Origin: Hydrogenophaga sp.
GTDB taxonomy: Bacteria > Pseudomonadota > Gammaproteobacteria > Burkholderiales > Burkholderiaceae_C
DNA: 33,327 bases
Reading direction: 5' to 3'
NCBI RefSeq assembly: GCF_030373245.1
Contig: NZ_JAUCZF010000010.1
Location: 1 to 33,327 of the forward strand
The position numbers and the translations under genes were made by a program. Positions within the stretch are counted from its first letter, which is position 1; each line of letters begins with the position of its first letter. Below are positions 24,668 to 33,327 of the stretch, piece after piece. The notes below the pieces were generated by a model, which was given only the letters and a program-made list of their open reading frames with translations, did not search any database and was not told where the DNA came from.

Positions 24668-26386
24668 CTACTTCGCCGCTGGCTTCTTGTTGAAGAAATC
24701 CGGCATGCTGAACTTCAGCGGCACACCCATCTTGTTGTTGATGTAAGCCTGCTGGATGATGGTCAGGATGTTGTTCGTGATCCAGTACAGCACCAGGCCG
24801 GCCGGGAAGAAGAAGAACATGACGGAGAACACCAGCGGCATCATCCACATCAGCTTGGCCTGCAGCGGATCGGGTGGCAGCGGGTTGAGCGCGGTCTGGA
24901 TCAGCGTGGTCACGGCCATCACCAGCGGCAGGATGTAGAACGGGTCGGGCGAGGACAGGTCGTGGATCCAGGCCACCCAGGGCGCGTTGCGCATCTCTAC
25001 ACTGGACAGCAGAACCCAGTACAGCGCAATGAACACCGGGATCTGAATCATGATGGGCAGACAGCCACCCAGCGGGTTGACCTTCTCTTCCCGGTAGATC
25101 TTCATCATCTCCTGCTGCATCTGCTGCGGGTTGCTCTTGAGGCGCTCCCGCATTTCCATGATGCGCGGGTTGATCGCCTTCATCTTGGCCATGCTGCGGT
25201 AGGCGGTGGCATTGAGCCAATAAAAGGCCGCTTTGATCAGCACCACCAGCAACACGATGGCCCATCCCCAGTTGTTCACGAAGCCATGGATCTTCTCCAG
25301 CAGCCAGTACAGCGGCTTGGCCAGGATGGTGAGCCAGCCGTAATCCTTGACCAGCTCCAGCCCGGGAGCGATGGACTCGAGCAGCTTCTCGTCCTGTGGG
25401 CCGACAAACAGGCGCGAGTCCATCCGCTGGGTCTGGCCGGCCTCGATGGCGGGCAGGGCGGTGATGGCGCCAACGGCGAACAGGTTGTTGTCGACCTTGC
25501 GCGCAAAGTTTTCCCGTGCCACTCCGTCGGCCAGCAGCCAGGCGCTGGCGAAATAATGCTGCACCATGGACACGTAGCCATCGCTGGCCGACTTCACGAA
25601 CTCGGCCTTGCCTTTTTCGATGTCGGCAAACTCGACCTTCTGGTACTTCTGCTGCTCGCTGTAGACGGCCGGGCCGGTGAAGGTGGAGTAAAAGGGCGTG
25701 TCGCTGCTGAGCTTGGTGCCGTCGCGCACGAGCTGCACATAGAGCTGGGGGCTGACCGGCTGGCCGCTGTTGTTGGTCACCTCGTGCGCCACGTCGATCA
25801 GATAGCCGCCGCGCCGCAGCGTGTAGCTCTTGACCAGCCTCACACCACCGACCTCGGCCGATTCAAAGCGCACCACCAGGGTGTCCTGACCATCGGCCAG
25901 CACGGTGTCTGTCGACACCAGGGTCATGGGCGTCTTGTGGGTCGGGAAACTGCCGCCAATCAACCCGGTCTGGGCAATGTAGATGCGATCACCCGCCTGC
26001 TCCAGCAGGGTGAAGGGCTCCACCGCCTGGTCCTTGCTCGACCCGGTGGCCTGGGCGTGCTTCAGCAGCTGCGCACCGATCAGCGAGCCTCCTTCGCTGT
26101 TGAAGGTCAGGCGCATCACGTCGGTGGTGACGGTGAGGCGCACCTGCGCCGCCGTCGGTGCGCCATCGGGCGCAGCGCCTGGCGCACCAGCCGCGCCACC
26201 CGGTAAAGCCGCGGGCAGGCTGGCGCTGGCCGCGGGCGTGGCCGCAGTGCTCGCCGGCGGTGCAGTCACTGCCGAGGAGGGGAAAAAGGTCGGCGCGTTG
26301 CCGTTGTGGATCTGCCATTTGTCCCAGATCAACACCATGGAGAAACCAAAAACCACCCACAGGATGGATCGACGGATGTCATTCAT
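24668..26386 (-). CDS. yidC: Membrane protein insertase YidC
   Basis: A 572-aa Oxa1/YidC-family insertase of the Gram-negative type. The N-terminal anchor (ILWVVFGFSMVLIWDKW) is followed by an Ala/Pro linker and a large periplasmic beta-domain to about residue 330. The five-helix core starts near WLLEKIHGFVNNWGWAIVLL. The conserved hydrophilic-groove Arg is in ATAYRSMAKMKAI, a coiled-coil loop (RERLKSNPQQMQQEMMKIYR) follows, and the final helix is FFFPAGLVLYWITNN. The short tail ends NKKPAAK. The ATG at 26386 overlaps the yidD stop (ATGA). It inserts respiratory and ATP-synthase subunits with or without SecYEG. Confidence 0.97.
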   Translation of the reverse strand: MNDIRRSILWVVFGFSMVLIWDKWQIHNGNAPTFFPSSAVTAPPASTAATPAASASLPAALPGGAAGAPGAAPDGAPTAAQVRLTVTTDVMRLTFNSEGGSLIGAQLLKHAQATGSSKDQAVEPFTLLEQAGDRIYIAQTGLIGGSFPTHKTPMTLVSTDTVLADGQDTLVVRFESAEVGGVRLVKSYTLRRGGYLIDVAHEVTNNSGQPVSPQLYVQLVRDGTKLSSDTPFYSTFTGPAVYSEQQKYQKVEFADIEKGKAEFVKSASDGYVSMVQHYFASAWLLADGVARENFARKVDNNLFAVGAITALPAIEAGQTQRMDSRLFVGPQDEKLLESIAPGLELVKDYGWLTILAKPLYWLLEKIHGFVNNWGWAIVLLVVLIKAAFYWLNATAYRSMAKMKAINPRIMEMRERLKSNPQQMQQEMMKIYREEKVNPLGGCLPIMIQIPVFIALYWVLLSSVEMRNAPWVAWIHDLSSPDPFYILPLVMAVTTLIQTALNPLPPDPLQAKLMWMMPLVFSVMFFFFPAGLVLYWITNNILTIIQQAYINNKMGVPLKFSMPDFFNKKPAAK

Positions 26387-26670
26387 GACGGGTGCTTCTT
26401 TTCTGAGGAAGGAGAAATCAGGCGGGAAAAAAACGCGGGGGACTCGGCGGGCACAGGATCGTGACCCCCTTCGCACCAGGGTCCGCAGCGGCCCAGCCGT
26501 TTGATCGTGAGGTAACTGCCCGAGAGTGCACCGTGGCGCTCCAGCGCGCCAATCGCGTAGACCGAACAAGTGGGCTCAAACCGGCAGCTGTTGCCCAGCC
26601 AGGGGCTGAGCAGCAGGCGGTACGCCTTCACCAGCCCGATCAGGCCACGGCGGGGCCAGTCAGACAACAT
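26383..26670 (-). CDS. yidD: Membrane protein insertion efficiency factor YidD
   Basis: A 95-aa small basic protein with the conserved Cys-containing core LLSPWLGNSCRFEPTCSVYA and the RCGPWCEGGHDPVP motif. It is thought to help YidC-dependent insertion at the inner membrane. It overlaps rnpA by 11 bp at its start and yidC by 4 bp at its end, a tight translational chain. Confidence 0.95.
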   Translation of the reverse strand: MLSDWPRRGLIGLVKAYRLLLSPWLGNSCRFEPTCSVYAIGALERHGALSGSYLTIKRLGRCGPWCEGGHDPVPAESPAFFSRLISPSSEKKHPS

Positions 26671-27103
26671 GAAACGACTCCGGACGGGTTGCCACCGGGG
26701 TCAGCACCCGACCCAGCAACAGTTCGAGTTCGGCGCGAACCGCGCGCTTGAGGAGATCGGAAGATGCGCTCACAAACTGCTTGCGACTGAACTCGCTGCG
26801 CAGCCGCACCACCCAGGCCGCCCGCGGCAGGCGATCGGCCTGTGCCCGGGCCAGCTCGTAGATCTGGCGCCGGATGGCGTTGCGCGTCACGGCTCTGCGC
26901 GCCCAGCGCTTGGGCAACAACACACCCACCCAGGCATCGGCCACCGGAAACAGCGATACATTCCCCGAGGCTGTGTCGAGCGCGGCACGGTGCAAGGCGA
27001 AATGGGGTGTTTTGGCCACAGGGGCGCCCGACATCACGGCCTGGAACTGCTGTCGGGACTTCAGGCGCTGAACCACAACTGCCTCGCCTGCGGCATTCAT
27101 CAT
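26660..27103 (-). CDS. rnpA: Ribonuclease P protein component
   Basis: A 147-aa basic protein that joins the RNase P RNA to mature tRNA 5' ends. The RNR signature is present as KRWARRAVTRNAIRRQIYE near residue 65. LKSRQQFQAVMSG at the N-terminus matches the leader-binding cleft region. It is a little longer than the E. coli protein (119 aa), mainly at the C-terminus, where the gene overlaps yidD. ATG at 27103 or the next codon (27100) may be used. It lies 46 bp after rpmH. Confidence 0.95.
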   Translation of the reverse strand: MMNAAGEAVVVQRLKSRQQFQAVMSGAPVAKTPHFALHRAALDTASGNVSLFPVADAWVGVLLPKRWARRAVTRNAIRRQIYELARAQADRLPRAAWVVRLRSEFSRKQFVSASSDLLKRAVRAELELLLGRVLTPVATRPESFHVV

Positions 27104-27149
27104 GACGCCGGCAAAGACCGTCGGCGCTCAGTCACGCGCTGCAGTCGGT

Positions 27150-27284
27150 TCAGACGGCCAGGCGCTTGCGGCCTTTGGCGCGGCGGGCGTTGATCACGGC
27201 GCGGCCACCACGGGTCTTCATGCGGACGAGGAAGCCGTGGGTGCGGGCGCGTTTGATCTTGGAGGGCTGGTAAGTGCGTTTCAT
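27150..27284 (-). CDS. rpmH: Large ribosomal subunit protein bL34
   Basis: 44 aa, the full bL34 sequence, starting [20 protein letters not shown] and ending GRKRLAV. The open frame continues far upstream but only this part is the gene. It leads the rpmH-rnpA-yidD-yidC operon and is transcribed away from dnaA. No strong Shine-Dalgarno sequence is visible. Confidence 0.98.
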   Translation of the reverse strand: MKRTYQPSKIKRARTHGFLVRMKTRGGRAVINARRAKGRKRLAV

Positions 27285-27315
27285 GGTGCTTGAAGGGGAA
27301 TCGGGGAAACCCGCC

Positions 27316-27345
27316 ATTATCGCAAACAAACGCCTGATGCGGCAA
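27316..27345 (-). promoter_or_regulatory. rpmH operon promoter
   Basis: The minus strand reads TTGCCG (27345-27340), an 18-bp spacer and GATAAT (27321-27316), a good sigma-70 pattern 32 bp upstream of the rpmH start codon. Confidence 0.65.
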
Positions 27346-27421
27346 GCACTTGGCCAGATGACCTGCGAGGTCACTTCAGGCCGCCGCTCGCTCAAAGGGT
27401 CCGCAAGGGGGTCAACCCGGG

Positions 27422-27451
27422 TTGTGGATAAGTGACCGAGGGGCCTACAAT
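27422..27451 (+). promoter_or_regulatory. dnaA promoter overlapping a DnaA box
   Basis: TTGTGG (27422-27427), an 18-bp spacer and TACAAT (27446-27451). The -35 box is part of the DnaA box TGTGGATAA at 27423-27431, so bound DnaA would block RNA polymerase: simple autorepression. Confidence 0.65.
27423..27431 (-). promoter_or_regulatory. DnaA box 1
   Basis: TGTGGATAA on the plus strand, i.e. a perfect TTATCCACA on the minus strand. It lies on the -35 element of the probable dnaA promoter. Confidence 0.85.
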
Positions 27452-27472
27452 CGCCGGCTCGCTCTAAGCCCT

Positions 27473-27481
27473 TTATCCACA
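27473..27481 (+). promoter_or_regulatory. DnaA box 2
   Basis: A perfect TTATCCACA on the plus strand, 26 bases before the dnaA start codon and in opposite orientation to box 1, with 41 bases between them. It would lie in the dnaA mRNA leader. Confidence 0.85.
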
Positions 27482-27507
27482 ACAACAGCCTTGCCGCCGC
27501 CTCCCGC

Positions 27508-28914
27508 ATGATCGAGGGCTCCCTCCCCATTTCGCCGTCTGCTGACCCCAGCTCGCTGTGGTCGACCTGCGTCGACCAGCTGGCGCAGGAAATCCCGGAA
27601 CAGCAATTCAACACCTGGATTCGACCGCTGTCGGCGGTGGTCGCTCCCGACCACTCCAAGGTGGTGCTGGCCGTGGCCAACCGCTTCAAGCTCGACTGGA
27701 TCCGCACCCAGTACGCCGGCCGAATCGCGGCTCTGCTGGAAGCCAACCAGGGCAGCGCGGTCACTGTGGAGTTGGTGCTTGCTCCGCGTGAAGGCCCCAG
27801 CAAGACTTCACCTGCTTCGCGGTCGGTACAAGACCAGGTGCTGTCGGAGCTGCCCGATCTGGCTCCGGTGGAGCCTCTGGCACACACGGGCCCGCGTACG
27901 CGCCTGAACCCGGCGCTGACCTTCACCACGCTGGTCGAGGGCTCGGCCAACCGCATGGCACGCGCCGCCGCGATTCACGTCGCGGGCAGCCTGGGCCAGC
28001 TCTACAACCCGCTGTTCATCTACGGCGGCGTCGGCCTGGGCAAAACTCACCTGGTGCACGCCATCGGCAACCACCTGCTGGCCGACCGCCCACAGGCCAA
28101 GGTTCTCTACATCCACGCCGAGCAGTTTGTGTCGGATGTGGTCAAGGCGTATCAGCGCAAGACCTTTGACGAGTTCAAAGAGCGTTACCACTCGCTCGAC
28201 CTGCTGCTGATCGACGATGTGCAGTTCTTCGCCAACAAGGAGCGCACGCAAGAGGAGTTTTTCAACGCCTTCGAAGCGCTGCTGGCCCGCAAGAGCCACA
28301 TCGTGCTGACCAGCGACACCTACCCCAAGGGCCTGGCCGACATCCACGAGCGCCTGGTGTCGCGCTTCGATTCCGGCCTGACGGTGGCCATCGAGCCCCC
28401 GGAGCTGGAGATGCGGGTGGCGATTCTGATCAACAAGGCGGCGGTGGAAAACGCCGTGATGCCGGAAGAAGTGGCCTTCTTCGTGGCGAAAAACGTGCGC
28501 TCCAATGTGCGCGAGCTCGAAGGCGCGCTGCGCAAGATCCTGGCCTATTCGCGCTTCAATCAGAAGGAGATTTCGATCCAGCTGGCCCGCGATGCCCTGA
28601 AAGACCTGCTGTCGATCCAGAACCGGCAGATCGGCGTGGAGAACATCCAGAAGACGGTGGCGGACTATTACAAGATCAAGGTCGCCGACATGTATTCCAA
28701 AAAGCGCCCGGCCAGCATCGCCCGCCCGCGCCAGATCGCCATGTTTCTCGCTAAGGAGCTGACCCAGAAAAGCCTGCCCGAGATCGGCGAGCTGTTTGGC
28801 GGGCGCGACCACACCACGGTGCTGCACGCGGTGCGCAAGATCGGCGCCGAGCGGCTGCAGAACAACGAGTTGAACCAGCAGCTGCACGTGCTGGAGCAGA
28901 CGCTCAAAGGATGA
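27508..28914 (+). CDS. dnaA: Chromosomal replication initiator protein DnaA
   Basis: A 468-aa initiator that binds DnaA boxes, melts oriC and loads helicase. Domain I is at residues 8-85 ([20 protein letters not shown]), then a linker. The AAA+ domain III has Walker [10 protein letters not shown] near residue 173, Walker [11 protein letters not shown] near 231 and an Arg finger region ([12 protein letters not shown]). Domain IV has the DNA-recognition signature [15 protein letters not shown] near 431. The ATG at 27508 has no Shine-Dalgarno sequence (CCGCCTCCCGC precedes it), but family length agrees. Autoregulation is likely through the DnaA box on its promoter. Confidence 0.98.
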   Translation: MIEGSLPISPSADPSSLWSTCVDQLAQEIPEQQFNTWIRPLSAVVAPDHSKVVLAVANRFKLDWIRTQYAGRIAALLEANQGSAVTVELVLAPREGPSKTSPASRSVQDQVLSELPDLAPVEPLAHTGPRTRLNPALTFTTLVEGSANRMARAAAIHVAGSLGQLYNPLFIYGGVGLGKTHLVHAIGNHLLADRPQAKVLYIHAEQFVSDVVKAYQRKTFDEFKERYHSLDLLLIDDVQFFANKERTQEEFFNAFEALLARKSHIVLTSDTYPKGLADIHERLVSRFDSGLTVAIEPPELEMRVAILINKAAVENAVMPEEVAFFVAKNVRSNVRELEGALRKILAYSRFNQKEISIQLARDALKDLLSIQNRQIGVENIQKTVADYYKIKVADMYSKKRPASIARPRQIAMFLAKELTQKSLPEIGELFGGRDHTTVLHAVRKIGAERLQNNELNQQLHVLEQTLKG

Positions 28915-29051
28915 ACACCTACCCGCACCGGTGCTTTGATCGACCCTCTGTAAAAAGAGGAAAATAGAGGAGTTTGGCCTTGGCCGGCCATCCATAACAA
29001 CAGACGCGCCTCTGGCGCGCACCCAGCTCACCAGAGACGAAAGAGCCCGAC

Positions 29052-32854
<3,803 letters not shown>

Positions 32855-32911
32855 TGAGCGTTGTAGGCGTAGGGCGCCAGAGTAAGTGCGACTCGCGCCA
32901 CAGTGCTGCGA

Positions 32912-32943
32912 CTGGCGGTCGCTAGTTAGTGCGACTGACCTAC
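32912..32943. repeat. 32-bp direct repeat, unit 1
   Basis: Begins CTGGCGGTCGCTAG and ends GCGACTGACCTAC. It is identical to 33032-33063, exactly 120 bp downstream. In this copy the preceding bases give GCGAC-TGGCG-GTCGC, a small inverted repeat missing from unit 2. Confidence 0.95.
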
Positions 32944-33031
32944 TTCGCCTAGGGAAGCACGAAAGCCCAAGGTTGGCGATGTAGGTTTGCGTTACATCTC
33001 TGGGAGGTGCTGCCCCGGCCGATTTTTTGGT

Positions 33032-33063
33032 CTGGCGGTCGCTAGTTAGTGCGACTGACCTAC
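33032..33063. repeat. 32-bp direct repeat, unit 2
   Basis: Perfect copy of 32912-32943. The 88 bases between the units and the sequence after this unit are not alike apart from the word GAAGCACGAA, so this is not a simple tandem duplication. Confidence 0.95.
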
Positions 33064-33327
33064 CGGGCCGGGCGTCAGCTACGAGATAGAAGCACGAAGG
33101 GAACGGTTCAGACGCGGCCGTTCGAATCACCAGGCCGGTTCCGTGGCAAGAGAATCTCGAATTCGCTGAGGATCAGAGCCAGTGAGGACGACTGCTTCAG
33201 GGTGTTGGTGCCAGGGCGGGCTGCGCGGCCTCGCTAGTTCCATCCCTTCCCTCGTCAACTACTGCTATGCAGCTATTGTGTTGAAAAACTCCGCTGAGCC
33301 TCAATTCTGGCCCGCGGTTTGCATGCC

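Larger units (their letters stand above)
27285..27507. other. rpmH-dnaA intergenic region, candidate part of oriC
   Basis: 223 bp with the divergent rpmH and dnaA promoters and two perfect DnaA boxes. The gene neighbourhood is that of bacterial origins, but only two perfect boxes and no long AT-rich unwinding element are seen. It may therefore be only the dnaA control region, with the full origin elsewhere nearby. Confidence 0.5.
32855..33327. other. Non-coding region after gyrB with unexplained repeats
   Basis: 473 bases to the window end. No open frame here looks coding. The region holds the 32-bp direct repeat described below, a third partial relative (AGTAAGTGCGACTCGCG at about 32880) and a short shared word GAAGCACGAA after each repeat. 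The last 90 bases are richer in A and T, with TTGTGTTGAAAAACTC near 33277, a type of sequence seen at insertion-sequence borders; no transposase is visible. Confidence 0.6.

Noticed and set aside
32912..33063. CRISPR array from two identical 32-bp units
   Set aside because: Only two units, an 88-bp interval, no further repeats and no cas genes in the window.
33119..33128. GTTCGAATC, resembling a tRNA T-loop
   Set aside because: The flanking bases do not form a 5-bp T stem, and no acceptor, D or anticodon arms are found around it.
33049..33237. A 62-codon plus-strand frame after gyrB
   Set aside because: It starts inside the direct repeat, has no ribosome-binding site, is very Arg-rich and resembles no family.

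Overview
The window comes from the replication-origin region of a high-GC betaproteobacterium, most likely family Comamonadaceae (a Hydrogenophaga-, Acidovorax- or Polaromonas-like genome). The family call rests on four things: the mnmE-yidC-yidD-rnpA-rpmH | dnaA-dnaN-gyrB order, the metX-metW pair, tandem MCP/CheW genes, and GC-rich intergenic repeats of a kind common in that family. The genus is inference.

Layout. Positions 1-6517 (minus strand) are a chemotaxis cluster: three methyl-accepting chemotaxis proteins (one cut by the window edge), two cheW genes that share a 396-bp perfectly identical core, and a decayed MCP remnant between them. Positions 6668-7514 hold a UPF0016/GDT1-type Mn exporter gene with a TTG start, behind a yybP-ykoY (Mn2+) riboswitch. 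Positions 7745-9676 are the metX-metW methionine operon, led by a SAM-II-type riboswitch and an intrinsic terminator. Divergent from it is a large secreted Gly-rich DUF11-repeat protein (9759-12722), followed by a small RRM RNA-binding protein with a good terminator.

Positions 13462-17923 (minus strand) run kdsD-kdsC-lptC (Kdo supply and LPS export), then an SDR oxidoreductase, then sbtA-sbtB (Na+/bicarbonate permease and its PII-like partner). A CPA2 cation/proton antiporter is divergent from kdsD. Next come a Tat-exported metallo-beta-lactamase-fold hydrolase and apt (plus strand), then an unknown protein and a stand-alone cyclic-nucleotide-binding protein (minus strand).

Positions 23123-27284 (minus strand) are rpmH-rnpA-yidD-yidC-mnmE, with rnpA/yidD and yidD/yidC overlapping: ribosomal protein L34, RNase P protein, membrane insertion and tRNA modification. 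Positions 27508-32854 (plus strand) are dnaA-dnaN-gyrB. The rpmH-dnaA gap carries two perfect DnaA boxes, one inside the probable dnaA promoter. The last 470 bases after gyrB carry no recognisable gene but contain a 32-bp perfect direct repeat, 120 bp apart.

I did not find a clearly new multi-gene system. The items most worth checking are the two riboswitches, the homogenised cheW pair with the dead MCP between them, the sbtAB pair joined to an LPS operon, and the unexplained repeats after gyrB. No CRISPR array, tRNA, rRNA or complete insertion sequence was seen.
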